From the NCBI RefSeq assembly GCF_000023025.1, contig NC_012997.1:2353125-2417124 (forward strand): a DNA stretch of 64,000 bases, given 5' to 3'. Under the pieces are notes generated by a model, which worked only from the letters and a program-made list of their open reading frames with translations, was not told where the DNA came from and did not search any database. The DNA comes from Teredinibacter turnerae T7901 (GTDB lineage Bacteria > Pseudomonadota > Gammaproteobacteria > Pseudomonadales > Cellvibrionaceae). Shown here piece by piece: positions 9,703-20,200 of this stretch; the first letter of the stretch is position 1, and each line of letters starts with the position of its first letter. The position numbers were made by a program, and so were the translations under genes.

Positions 9703-10095
9703 ATGTTTTCCAAAAGTGATAAAGAACCCGCAATCCACCACCGGCAATCGTACAACGCGGTGTCCAAAAAAACTGTAGCGCGTGATACAACACCGTTAAA
9801 GCAGTTTAAAGATGAGCGCGCACCGTCAGCCATGCAAGGTGTTCTGCAGGAAAAGGGCAGCCACAACAAAAAACAAATGATTAAAATAAAAAGCTACACA
9901 TTACGGGACAACACAACTAACGTGCAAACGACCACCACAGAGAATGAAGATTTTGATTTGGGGTTTATTCGTGGCCATCCTTCAGGTTTTACCGATTGGG
10001 ACGACTATGCGCGATCCAAAGTGACGCAAACGTATGGGCCATTCCCCAATGCCACGCTGGTTGCTGTGGACTACAGAACCTTTTCCAAGAAGTAA
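9703..10095 (+). CDS. small hypothetical protein, last gene of eCIS operon
   Basis: Encodes 130 residues, hydrophilic, with no signal peptide or membrane segment. AAAAAGGAGAG lies 7-10 nt before the ATG, a strong ribosome site. I recognise no family. The N-terminal third is basic and probably disordered (KSDKEPAIHHRQS, KQFKDER). The C-terminal part (GFIRGHPSGFTDWDDY, then VTQTYGPFPNATLVAVDY) looks like a small beta-rich fold. Its position right behind the DUF4157 gene and before a hairpin terminator makes an injected cargo or its partner a reasonable guess, but nothing in the sequence proves it. Confidence 0.55.
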   Translation: MFSKSDKEPAIHHRQSYNAVSKKTVARDTTPLKQFKDERAPSAMQGVLQEKGSHNKKQMIKIKSYTLRDNTTNVQTTTTENEDFDLGFIRGHPSGFTDWDDYARSKVTQTYGPFPNATLVAVDYRTFSKK

Positions 10096-10120
10096 CAATA
10101 CCTTAATGTGCGTACCCAGC

Positions 10121-10165
10121 ACGCAGGACACAAATATATAGCCAAACCGCACTGGTGTCCTGCGT
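10121..10165 (+). terminator. hairpin at end of eCIS operon
   Basis: A perfect 11-bp inverted repeat, ACGCAGGACAC (10121-10131) and GTGTCCTGCGT (10155-10165), with a 23-nt loop, starts 26 nt after the last eCIS gene. Only three T follow on the plus strand, so termination strength is uncertain. Confidence 0.55.
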
Positions 10166-10267
10166 TTCGCATAACGTCAACCTCTATTGCGTATAACAGC
10201 TTTCGTCACGTGTGCCGGCTGTCTCGTTCTGGTCATAACATCTGCATAATAAATAGCCAAAAATTCC

Positions 10268-10322
10268 TTGCTAATCCTTCGGACCGCAACCATAATAACT
10301 AACTGACCAGTCAGTAAGTTAT
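10268..10322 (+). promoter_or_regulatory. promoter and TetR operator palindrome
   Basis: A sigma-70-like promoter, TTGCTA (10268-10273), 17-nt spacer, CATAAT (10291-10296), is overlapped by a 28-bp palindrome at 10295-10322. Its core is ACTGAC-CA-GTCAGT, its outer arms are ATAACT and AGTTAT, and there is one mismatch pair. It sits 6 nt before the ATG of the TetR gene, as expected for autorepression of the whole exporter operon. There is no clear Shine-Dalgarno between operator and ATG. Confidence 0.7.
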
Positions 10323-10328
10323 TATTCT

Positions 10329-10955
10329 ATGAAACGAGCTATCTCAGATGATGCGAAAGACCGTCGGCGCGAGGCCATTCTCGCTGCAGCCTTGGACGAG
10401 TTCTATCGCAACGGGCTAAAGGCCACCAACATGGAAAGCATTGCCCGGCATGCGGGTATATCCAAGGGGGCGGTCTACCTGTATTTCCCGTCGAAAGACG
10501 CCATCTTCGCTGCATTGGTGGCATCCATTGCGCGCCCAAACGTGGATATTGTCGAACAGGCGCTAAGGGCGACTCCCACAGTGCGCGCGGGGCTTACGCA
10601 GTTGCTGACCTTTGCGCCAAGGCTGATCAGTCACAGTCCGCTGCCGAAACTTCTCAAAGTGCTGCTCAGTGAAGCGTTTAGCTTTCCTGAAATTGTCCAG
10701 CACTACCGCGAGGAGATTATCTTGCGAGCACTTAATGCGCTGACAGAATTACTGGAACGCGGGAAGGCCAGTGGCGAAATCAACATTGGCGACCCGGCAC
10801 TGACCGCCCGCCTGGTGGTTTCACCGTTCGTGAAATCGCTGATGTGGACCATATTTTTTGAATCCGATGATAGCGATTCCCGCTTGGATCTGGATGCATT
10901 TATGGCTGAGCATCGCCGTCTGTTGTTTCGGGCTATTGGCCTGCAAGAGGAGTAA
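10329..10955 (+). CDS. TetR/AcrR family transcriptional regulator
   Basis: Encodes 208 residues. The N-terminal helix-turn-helix is canonical for TetR: REAILAAALDEFYRNGLKAT, then MESIARHAGISKGAVYLYFPSK (about 14-56). The C-terminal ~140 residues form the helical ligand-binding and dimerisation domain. It is the first gene of an operon with a HlyD-type adaptor, an ABC ATPase and an ABC-2 permease, the same order as E. coli cecR-ybhGFSR, and has a palindrome covering its own promoter. It most likely represses the exporter until a toxic compound binds. The ligand is unknown. Confidence 0.85.
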   Translation: MKRAISDDAKDRRREAILAAALDEFYRNGLKATNMESIARHAGISKGAVYLYFPSKDAIFAALVASIARPNVDIVEQALRATPTVRAGLTQLLTFAPRLISHSPLPKLLKVLLSEAFSFPEIVQHYREEIILRALNALTELLERGKASGEINIGDPALTARLVVSPFVKSLMWTIFFESDDSDSRLDLDAFMAEHRRLLFRAIGLQEE

Positions 10956-10960
10956 TCCGC

Positions 10961-11905
10961 ATGAATTTTATTGTTCGCACCCTGTCTCTGTGCGTGTTTT
11001 TTTGGCTAACTTCCTGCAGCGAGGAGCCCGCCAACCGGCACGCAAACGGCTATGTTGAGGCTGTGCAGTTTTACATTTCTGCTCCGCAGGCTGGCTGGAT
11101 AAATCAACTGAACGTTACTGAAGGGCAGCCAATTTCGGAAGGGGATATTGTTGTAACCTTGGATGACGAATCGCAGCGCTTAGCGGTGTCGCAGGCGCAG
11201 GCCCAGGTTGCGGTGGCGCAGCAGCAGGCGTTGGATCTGGGGCAGGGCGCACGTTCGGAAGAAATTGCATCCACCGAATATCTGCTGAAATCGCAGCAAG
11301 CGACCCTGGAGGAATCGCGCCTCGCACTTGAGCGGCAAAAAGAATTGCTGGCAAAAAATCTTACCGCTAAGAGTGATTTTGACGAGGCAGACGCGCGTTA
11401 CAGCGTGGCAAAGGCGCAGGTTGAGCAAACCCGCCAACAACTGAAATTGCTCAAATTACCCGCGCGGGAACATCAGCTTGAGGCCGCGCGCAATACAGAA
11501 AAATCAGCCGAACAGGCCCTGGCGCAGCAGCAGTGGCAGTTGCAGCAACGCACGATTATCTCGCGCAACAGTGGCATTGTTGACACACTTTTTTATCGAC
11601 AGGGCGAATACGTTAGCCCGGGTACCCCGATTCTATCGGTCATTCGACCGGAGAGTACCAAAGTGCGATTTTATGTTTCGCAGGCCCTTCTCTCTGAAAT
11701 ATCCCCAGGCCAGGCGGTAAAAATAATTAACGACAACAACGATCAACGGCAAGCTGCGATCACCTATATTGGCCGGCAGCCGGAGTTTGCTCCCCCGGTG
11801 TTATACAGCAATCAGAGTCGCGCGGAACTTGTTTATTTGGTAGAGGCGACACTAACACCGGCCAGCGGTTTGCGCCCAGGCCAACCTGTGGATGTCTATT
11901 TGTGA
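10961..11905 (+). CDS. HlyD-family membrane fusion lipoprotein (YbhG-like)
   Basis: Encodes 314 residues. AGAGGAG precedes the ATG at 10961 by 8 nt. The N-terminus ends in a lipobox-like LTSC (about 17-20), so it is probably a lipoprotein. Then come a first half lipoyl domain (VEAVQFYISAPQAGWI), a long Ala/Gln-rich alpha-helical hairpin (about 75-190) and the second lipoyl half (QRTIISRNSGIVDTLFY), ending in a beta-barrel domain. This is the periplasmic adaptor layout of YbhG/HlyD proteins, linking an inner-membrane ABC pump to an outer-membrane channel. The stop overlaps the start of the ATPase gene. Confidence 0.85.
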   Translation: MNFIVRTLSLCVFFWLTSCSEEPANRHANGYVEAVQFYISAPQAGWINQLNVTEGQPISEGDIVVTLDDESQRLAVSQAQAQVAVAQQQALDLGQGARSEEIASTEYLLKSQQATLEESRLALERQKELLAKNLTAKSDFDEADARYSVAKAQVEQTRQQLKLLKLPAREHQLEAARNTEKSAEQALAQQQWQLQQRTIISRNSGIVDTLFYRQGEYVSPGTPILSVIRPESTKVRFYVSQALLSEISPGQAVKIINDNNDQRQAAITYIGRQPEFAPPVLYSNQSRAELVYLVEATLTPASGLRPGQPVDVYL

Positions 11906-12840
11906 GCATATGTATGGGCGACATGGCAATTCAGGTTCGCGGGCTCGTGAAGGCCTTTGGTGGCAAAACCGTAGTTAATGGTGTTGATCTCGATGTGCCG
12001 CAAGGGCAGGTTTGGGGGTTTCTCGGGCCAAACGGGTCGGGCAAAACGACTACCATTCGGATGATGTGCGGCCTGTTAAAGCCCACCGGAGGGTCTGGCA
12101 AGTGCCTCGGTTACGATATCCTAAAATCGGCTGCAGAAATTAAGCGGCGTACCGGGTATATGACCCAGAAATTTTCCTTTTGGGAAGATTTAAGTATTCG
12201 CGAAAACCTGATGTTTGTTGCCCGAATGTACGACTTGCCGCGAAAAAATGCAGTGGTAGACGAGACGCTCACAAAACTCGGTTTAACCCAGCGGCAGCAC
12301 CAATTGGCCGGCGCCTTATCCGGTGGTTGGAAACAACGCCTGGCACTGGCTGCGGTTACCATGCACGCGCCCAAATTGCTGTTATTGGATGAGCCTACGG
12401 CGGGTGTTGACCCGCAGGCGCGGCGTGAATTCTGGGATGAAATTCATGAACTCGCCAGCAGTGGGATGACCGTTCTCGTGTCCACTCACTATATGGATGA
12501 AGCGGAGCGTTGCGACAAAATTGCCTACCTCGCACATGGGAATTTAATTACTCAAGGGCGGGTGCAGGACGTTATTGATGAATCGCGTTTAGTTACTTTT
12601 GCTGCAAGCGGTGCGGATGTTCGCAAGCATGTGCAGGCCCTTACCGACATAGCAGGGGTCGACAATGCCTCCTACTTCGGGTCGGCATTGCATGTAAGCG
12701 GTACGCACAGAGACTTGCTCGAAAAAGCAGTGAATCAGCCCGAGTTCGCTGATTTGAACTGGCAGGAAATTAAGCCGGACTTGGAAGACGTGTTTATCGC
12801 GTTAATGCGACAAGCCGGTGTGGACGCACGCAAACATTAG
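11902..12840 (+). CDS. ABC transporter ATP-binding protein (YbhF/CcmA-like)
   Basis: Encodes 312 residues from the GTG at 11902, which overlaps the previous stop; an ATG at 11914 is an alternative. One ABC domain is complete: Walker A GPNGSGKTT (about 45), Q-loop, a signature variant LSGGWKQR, Walker B LLLLDEPTAGVD and the switch histidine in VSTHYMDEAE. A ~75-residue C-terminal extension follows, as in ABC-2 type drug and natural-product exporters. E. coli YbhF carries two such domains, so this is a half-size version that would work as a homodimer with the single permease downstream. Confidence 0.9.
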   Translation: MSICMGDMAIQVRGLVKAFGGKTVVNGVDLDVPQGQVWGFLGPNGSGKTTTIRMMCGLLKPTGGSGKCLGYDILKSAAEIKRRTGYMTQKFSFWEDLSIRENLMFVARMYDLPRKNAVVDETLTKLGLTQRQHQLAGALSGGWKQRLALAAVTMHAPKLLLLDEPTAGVDPQARREFWDEIHELASSGMTVLVSTHYMDEAERCDKIAYLAHGNLITQGRVQDVIDESRLVTFAASGADVRKHVQALTDIAGVDNASYFGSALHVSGTHRDLLEKAVNQPEFADLNWQEIKPDLEDVFIALMRQAGVDARKH

Positions 12841-12855
12841 TTGAGGTTGAGCACT

Positions 12856-13983
12856 GTGAGTAGTTTGTCGCGTATCTGGGCTATCATGGCCAAAGAGCTG
12901 ATCCAAATGCGGCGTGACCGCATGACATTTGCGATGATGATCGGTTTTCCTATCATTCAGCTGGTATTGTTTGGGTTTGCCATTAACACCGATCCAAAGT
13001 ATTTGCCTGCCGCAATCTATGCCGAAGAAAACACGCCGATTGTGCGCACGTTGCTCGCGGGGTTTGAGCAGTCCCATTACTATAATTTTGCAACGCAAAT
13101 CACGAATCAGGAAGACGCTGAAAAACTGCTTGCACAAGGCAAGGTCGCGTTTGTAATTCATATCCCCATTGGTTTTACCCGCAAGTTGATACGCAACGAA
13201 CGACCACAGTTATTGATCGAAGCCGATGCGTCAGACCCGGCCGCCGCTTCCAACGCCATCGGCCGTGCGAACGAGATTGTTAGTCGGGCTTTAGCCAAAG
13301 AACTCACCGGGAGTCTCGCTTATTTAAAATCGCAAGAGGCTCCGGTGGACGTCGTGGTTCACCGGAAATATAACCCGGAAGGAATTACCCAATACAATAT
13401 TGTTCCAGGTCTTTTGGGCGTAATTTTGACGATGACTTCGGTTATGATCACCTCAATGGCGATGACCCGGGAGAGCGAAAAAGGCAATCTCGAAAATATA
13501 CTGGCTATGCCGTCCCGCGCGCACGAAGTCATGCTTGGTAAAATATCCCCTTATGTGCTGGTCGGGATTGGACAAACGGCGATTATTTTACTCGCTGCAA
13601 AATACCTTTTTGGTGTGCCGTTTGTTGGGAGCTTGACCTTACTGTTGTTCGGCGTGTTGGTGTTTATTCTGGCGAATTTATGTTTGGGTTTTACCTTCTC
13701 TACGGTGGCGAAAACCCAAATGCAGGCCATGCAACTTACCTTTTTCTTTTTTCTACCGTCTATTTTGCTCTCTGGTTTTATGTTTCCATTTCGCGGGATG
13801 CCGGTTTGGGCCCAAGTAATTGGCGAAGGTCTTCCGCTAACGCATTTTTTGCGGATAGTTCGCGGCGTCATGTTAAAAGGCAGCGCGATGACGGATGTAG
13901 CGAACGAATTTGTCGCGGTGGGCGTGTTTATTGTCATAGTCGGATGCATGGCAGTGCTACGCTACCGGCGTACGCTGGACTAA
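12856..13983 (+). CDS. ABC-2 type permease (YbhS/YbhR-like)
   Basis: Encodes 375 residues from the GTG at 12856, which has GAGG 9 nt upstream; a TTG at 12841 has none. An N-terminal membrane helix (about 22-44) is followed by a periplasmic domain (about 45-170) and five or six hydrophobic segments (about 180-375), the ABC2_membrane_3 layout. MTRESEKGNLENILAMP and GQTAIILLAAKYLFGVPF are typical conserved segments. It forms the membrane path of the TetR-controlled exporter. Only one permease gene is present where E. coli has two (ybhS and ybhR). Confidence 0.88.
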   Translation: MSSLSRIWAIMAKELIQMRRDRMTFAMMIGFPIIQLVLFGFAINTDPKYLPAAIYAEENTPIVRTLLAGFEQSHYYNFATQITNQEDAEKLLAQGKVAFVIHIPIGFTRKLIRNERPQLLIEADASDPAAASNAIGRANEIVSRALAKELTGSLAYLKSQEAPVDVVVHRKYNPEGITQYNIVPGLLGVILTMTSVMITSMAMTRESEKGNLENILAMPSRAHEVMLGKISPYVLVGIGQTAIILLAAKYLFGVPFVGSLTLLLFGVLVFILANLCLGFTFSTVAKTQMQAMQLTFFFFLPSILLSGFMFPFRGMPVWAQVIGEGLPLTHFLRIVRGVMLKGSAMTDVANEFVAVGVFIVIVGCMAVLRYRRTLD

Positions 13984-14142
13984 AATGGAGCGAATTTCCT
14001 GGCACACAAAGCAGGTCGAATAGCGTATAGCTTATGGCGTTAAAGCAAGTGTAATAAGCAGGTTCATCGACCTGATATCACCTTTATTTGAGTAAGCGCG
14101 TTATCTGCAATTGTGCAGAGCTGTCAATATTCAGGGACGAAA

Positions 14143-14172
14143 AGGTGCAACCGCTAACAATCTGTTGCACCT
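14143..14172 (-). terminator. Rho-independent terminator of the giant surface protein gene
   Basis: A perfect 9-bp stem, AGGTGCAAC/GTTGCACCT, with a 12-nt loop lies 104 nt beyond the stop of the minus-strand gene. Read on the minus strand it is followed by TTTTCG, so it fits termination in that direction. Confidence 0.5.
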
Positions 14173-14275
14173 CTGGTAATCACTTGAAGCCTGTTTTCAC
14201 TGAACTTAGCCGTGTTACTGGCAGTTCACTCGTGCGCGCAGTCATGCCCGAGTAATTCGCTACTCGAAGAAATAG

Positions 14276-17200
14276 TCACGGGCAAATTTCGTTTGTGTCT
14301 TCTGCGAGTTTTAATTCCACGCGTCGGTTTTGCGCGCGGCCCGCTGCGGTGGAATTGTCTGCTACAGGTTCGGCTTCGCCGTATCCCCGGGCGCTCAACC
14401 GTTCGTTATCAACCCCCGCTGCAACAAAAAACTGTTGAACCGCCAGCGCGCGTGCTTCGGACAGCGCCAGGTTATCCTCGGCTTTGCCGACTGCATCTGT
14501 GTGGGCGCGAATGCTGATGGCCAGGCGGGGATAGCGCTGTAATGCATCCACGGCATTTTGCAGCGTATGTTGTGCGGCTTCGGTGAGCTGAGCGGAGGCC
14601 GTTGCGAAGGTAACGCCTTCCAAGGTGCCGCTAAACAGCGCGCAATCGTCTTTGGAAATGACCACGTACTCCTTTGCAGGCTCCGCTGGGATTGCAGGTT
14701 TCGCCTCGGGTATTTCGGCAACCACTTTTAACGGCGCTGTGGTTTCATTGCGTCGCACAGCTTTACCAAACCGGTAGCTTAACCCTGCGTTAATAAAATC
14801 CACATTGTGGTTATCGAAGCCGAAACGTTCCCAACCCAATGCTGCCGCCCAACGCGGTGTCACATCCATATTGAGCACGAGTCCAACAAAGCCGTCGGTG
14901 CCTTTTTGATAATTGGTGCCGACTACGGTGTTGTTGTTCGCTGGTTGCTGGGTCGTGTAATCCCCGTGCCAGCGGAATATGCCGGCTCGAGCGCCGAGCT
15001 GAACTTTCTCGCTGAGCGGCAGCAGGTACATCCCCGCCAAAAAGGCTCCTTCGCCCGATTCCGGATGGAGTTTTTCGATGGTGTTATAAAACTCGCTAGG
15101 ATTTTGATAGCTGCCCTGTATGTCGATTTTAAATTCGCCCAAATCCAGATAGCCGAGTTCCGCCGACCAGCGAGGTGTAAACCGATAACCCAACGCCATG
15201 CTATACCCGGTATCGGAATCATCGAAATCGGTGACTTGCGCGTTCAGTCCAGCTTTTGCGAATCGCTTATTCAGGCTGCCATCGTTTGTGTCGCTGCGGC
15301 TATTGCCAATACGGCCCTGCAGGTACCAGCGATAAAACGCGTCGTTTGCCTTTTCTGCACGTGCGGGCGGGGTAAAGGTAAAACCTGTAACAACAACACA
15401 GAGGGCTAGTAGCAGCATCGGAGCGTGTTGTCGTGTCTGAGCTCGCGGACTCAATGGTTGTCGCAGCAGCAGTTGTCGCCATAGCAACAGCAACGCGAGC
15501 AGGCTCAGCAGCGCAGCAGAGTAGCTACCGCCGCCACCCTCGGTGCGCAAGTTAGTATCGATGGTTTGCACTGGCGGTTCTCCCGAATTGGAAAGTGCGG
15601 TAACCCTAACGGTAATAACACCAACGGCGGTGCCGCCATTGCCGTCGCTTACCGAATAAGTGATTACTGCATCGCCGACATAGCCCTCTGGCGGTTGATA
15701 ACGCAAGCTGCCATCCGGGTTAATCGTGACGTCACCAATATTGACGCTGGCTGCGATGGTGGTGAGCGGGTCGCCGTCATCATCGTGAATCAGTGCGTCC
15801 AAAGGCAGATTAATGACGCTGTCTTGCGGCATTTCTGTATTGGAGTTTTCCGCCAAAGGCGCACTGTTGGCGGCACTAAGAATGGCTACGCCACCCGGGT
15901 CGAACACCCGGCCATTTGCCAAGCCGTCATCGTCATTCGGGCCGCCGTCGCGAATTGTCAGCTGCACGCACCAGTGCCCGGGCGTGAGCCCCGGCTGCCA
16001 TCCGGCACCACCTGGTGGTGGGCAGAAGCCTTGTTCGCCTTCGGTGCTGGAGACCAGGTCCTCGTCAGTTTCCACAAAAAATCCCCAGCGGTTGTTGCTG
16101 AATTTGCGGAATACCGCGTTTTCAGGAATTGGCAGCCGTTGCGGAATCACGATTTGATACAGCAAGCCGGGTTGCGGCAGTCCGTAGGCGATATAGTCGA
16201 AAATGCCGCTTGGATATTGTGCTTCCGTGTCGACAGGCAGGTCGTTTAATTCAAATTGATAGTCGGCATCGTGTAGCTGAGCGCCCCCGGTTTGTCCGGC
16301 GACGGTGAATACCCCTTTGCGCAGGCACACGCCTGGGTCGCCCTCAATCTGATAGGCATCCTGCTCCGTCACCTGTTCGAGCAGCACATTGCACTCGGGT
16401 CGGGAATCCAAATAATCCGGTACGCCGTCGTTGTCGCTGTCGGCCAAACCTTCAATACTATCGGGAATCAAATCGCCATCGCTGTCCTGGTCGGCAGGCA
16501 ATTGCGGCAGGTCTTCGACAATATCCAGGTAAGCCCGCGCGGTGTCACTCATGGGCGGGCTGCCGTTGTCCGTCACTTCCACCTCAATAATCACCAGCCC
16601 GGTCGCCAGGCTTGCTGGCTCTAGCGTAAACGTCGTTTCCTCGGAATCCTGGTCGGTTGCTTCGCCGCGAACTACGCGCCAGGTAAAACTGTGACTGTCG
16701 CCGCTGTTAGCATCGCTGTAATTGGCAGTGAGTACTGCGCTGCCGTCAGTGCGGCTGATGAGCAAGCGCTTGTCGCCATTCTGTTGCGCCGCAATTTCCA
16801 CTACCGGGGCAATATTGCCTTCGCTGATGGTCAGTGTGTGGCTGAATTTGTTGCCTCGGTTAAGTGTTGGTGCCAGTGAAATTATCAGCGTTTCGCCGGA
16901 GTCCTCTATCGCGTCTGCAATGGTATTCAACATTATCGAAGCTTCCGTGCCGGATGTAATAACCAGGCTACCGCTTTGCAGATCGTGATCGGCATTACTC
17001 GCGGTGCCAGCAAGCGTGAAGGGAATTTCGAGCGGGTAATCTGGTGCCAGCCCGTTGAGGTAAACCCCAACACGCGCACTTTGGCCTTCCAGCACTATCT
17101 GGTCCTTGCGGATGGAGATTAGCGGGTTAACCCGCACCAGTTGCATTTCCACACGGCGATTTCCGTTCGCGTCCACGGTTTCCCAGAACGCGCGATTGAC

Positions 17201-20200
17201 CCCCGGCTCGAAGAACGGTTGGCCGTCAACGAGCGACACAGGAAGTGGGTTGCCAAAGCGGTCTTCCGCACTGGCAACACCCAGATTAACTTTGGTGTAA
17301 AGCGCGTTGGCATCCACTGCGAGATCGTCAGGTACCGTCAGGCTCGGCGATTCCGCCGTACCGGGGACGGTGACAATAATAGAGGCTTCTGCAAAACCGC
17401 CTTTGCCATCGCTGACTTTATAGCGAATTTCTGCAGTGCCGCTAAACAGCGCATCTGGCGTAAACACCAGTCGGTTGTCGACAATTTCGACCAGGCCGTA
17501 GTCGCTCACGGCGGACAAAATTACTAGCGGGTCGCCGTCGGGATCAGCAGAGGCTGCGATCACATCGATTACCTGTGGCTCGTCATCCTGTACGGTGATA
17601 TCCATATCCTGTGCAACCGGTGGTTTGTTGGGGCTGACCGGGGTTGGTGACGGTGAAGGTGTTGCTGAAGGAACTGGCGTCACAGTTGGCGTAGCGGACG
17701 GCACCGGCGTAGCTGTTGGTGACGGTGTTGTGGTAGGCGTAGGTGTCGCAGATGGCACGACTGACGGCACAGGTGTAACTGTTGGCGTCGGCGTGGCCGA
17801 GGGCACCGGAGTCGCGGTTGGGGACGGTGTTACTGTTGGTGCAGGCGTCACTGTTGGTACCGGCGTGGCAGTCGGCGCTGGCGTAGCGGTTGGTATTGGC
17901 GTTGTGGTCGGCGTTGCCGAAGGAGAGGGCGAAGGTACGGGAGTCGGTGTCGGTGTAGCTGCGGGTGCGATAGCGATATTCACAGCCGCATTTGTTGCCG
18001 CGTACGCAAGGCCGTCGGTTCCGTTCCATTGAAAGGTATCCATGCCACTGACGCCACTGCCAGGTGTATAAACCAGGTTCGCAATGTCGCTGCGCTCGAT
18101 TTCGTCATTCACGTTAACCGGGCTGCTGCTCAGGGTAAGCGTGCCCTGGCCAGGCAAGCTTTCCACGCGGATTTTTTGTAGCAAATTACTGCTGTTAAGC
18201 GGTGTAAATGCGTTGTCGAAGTCGCCGACGTTAAAGCTTAGCGGTGTGTCCTGGTCTGTATTGAGATCAATGGCGGAGACTTGTGAGTTTCCGCTGAGCA
18301 CACCGTAACCGTTGTGGTCCGTGTACTGTTCACCCGCAAGTAAAGTGACCGCGTTGTTGTTGTCGCCCACGAGCTGCACCCACGAAGGGTTTAGATCGCC
18401 AGTGTTTGCAACTACCTGAATTAACCAGTCACCAGCGGGAACGATAGTGCTGAATACACCATCGGCATTGGTAAATACGCGGTAGCAAAGGCTGTCGTAA
18501 GCGTTATTGCAATCGCCACCGGTTTGGTAAATATGTACTGTAACGGCGGCTTGCGGGGCATCTTCGCCTGCGACAAAACTTTCGCCAGTGGCTGTGGTGC
18601 GGTGGAACACGGTGCCGCTAATACGGGCTTCGTTGTCGGCCAATACAGTGACATCGTCACTGGTTGTCGACAGCGGGTCGAAGGCTTGTAGTCCTATTCC
18701 GACCGGCGCATTTATTTGCAGGTTATTTTGGTAAACGCCCGCACCGGTGCTCGGGGCGATATCGGCATCGAAGTCAATCTGCAGGCTACCATTGGCTGGC
18801 ACGGTAAGGTTGTTCCAGACAGGTTCGATAGCGTCGCTGTCACCCACATCAAAGTCGGGTTCAATGGCAATTCCGCCCACCAGTGCACTGCCTGTTCTAT
18901 AGCTGAAACCCCCAGGCAATTGATCGCGCAGACTGATGCCGGTGACTGGGCTGCTGAGGCTGTTGTGCAGTGTAATGGTGTAACTGGCAATTTCACCTGC
19001 CGATTTCAGCGGCGTGCTGGTAGCTTTGGCGGCAGATAAGCCACCAATCGAGATCATAGCATCGGCACTGGCGTTATTCGCATTGGCGGCGCTAATGACA
19101 GCTGTCGCTGTGAGTGCGCCGGTCGTACCATCTGGCATGGCGAGAACCTGCAAACTGCCGGTGTCACCCGGTTGAAGAGTGCCGAGATCCCAGCTGATAC
19201 TGCCGTTTGCGCCTGTGCTTGGGGCACTGCTCGCGCCGGGGCTCGCTGCGTAATATAAAAGACCGGCGGGCAGTTGGTGTTGAAGCGTGGTACCAATGGA
19301 TTCAGCGGTGCCTGTGTGTTGGTAGCCAATAGTAAACACAATGCCGCCGATGACCGAGTCGCCGTCACTCGCGCTAACCGGCTGGTTTAACAACAGCGTT
19401 TGGCTGGAAACTGCGAGAACACGGTAAATATTGCCGCCAATCAATACCGACTGCCCCAAACTGAAGTGTTGAGGATTATCGACCTCGATCTGCGTGCTGC
19501 TGGCATCAGCCGTCAACGTCGCAGTGGGGTAGGCGCTGGAACCAGCAACCCGGTGACTCAGCTGCAACTGCGGCGTTGCGGTGACGGTGCTGGTTACGCT
19601 GTCTGCTGTAGCTAGTGCATTGCTGGCGGTTACCGAGGCAGTATTGGTAATGTGTGTATCACCACTGGCGAGTTCCTGGTTGATGCGCGCATCAAAGGTA
19701 AACACCGCCGAGGCGCCTGCAGAGAGTGTACTCAGCGAGTAGATCACCTGATTGTTCACCGCATCGAAACTCACGGTGCCACTGGCTGCGCTGGTATTAC
19801 CCGCAAATTGGGTGTAATCGGCGATGGGGTCAATGATCACCAGCTCGGTCGCAGCGACAGAACCCGAATTGGTTACGGTAAGTGTGTAGGTCAGCGTCTC
19901 GCCGGGCGCAAGGCCACTGGTGGCGCTCGCGACCTTGCTTAAGCTGAGCTGAGGGTTGCCGCTTAAATTTACCGATACGCTATTGCTGGTGATTGCAGCA
20001 ACGCTGGTTGCGCTGGCTTCCAGGTCGTCATCAATTGTGGTCACACCCGCACTGAGGCCGTTGGTACCGGCGAGCAATGAGTAGCTATAGGTTTGAGAGG
20101 CACCTGCAGAAAGCGAGGGAATAGTCCAACTCAGGGTACCGCTGGTATTGATACAACCGCCGGTACAGTTTTGATAGGTAAAGTAGCTGGCAAGCGGAAG

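Noticed and set aside
14059-14074. CAGGT/ACCTG hairpin after the ABC-2 permease gene as its terminator
   Set aside because: Only 5 bp of stem and no following T-run; the 14143-14172 hairpin is stronger but fits the opposite strand.
17632-17972. Short regular repeats that look at first like a CRISPR or tandem-repeat array
   Set aside because: They are in frame and code for a Pro/Thr linker in the giant protein; there are no constant repeats with unique spacers.
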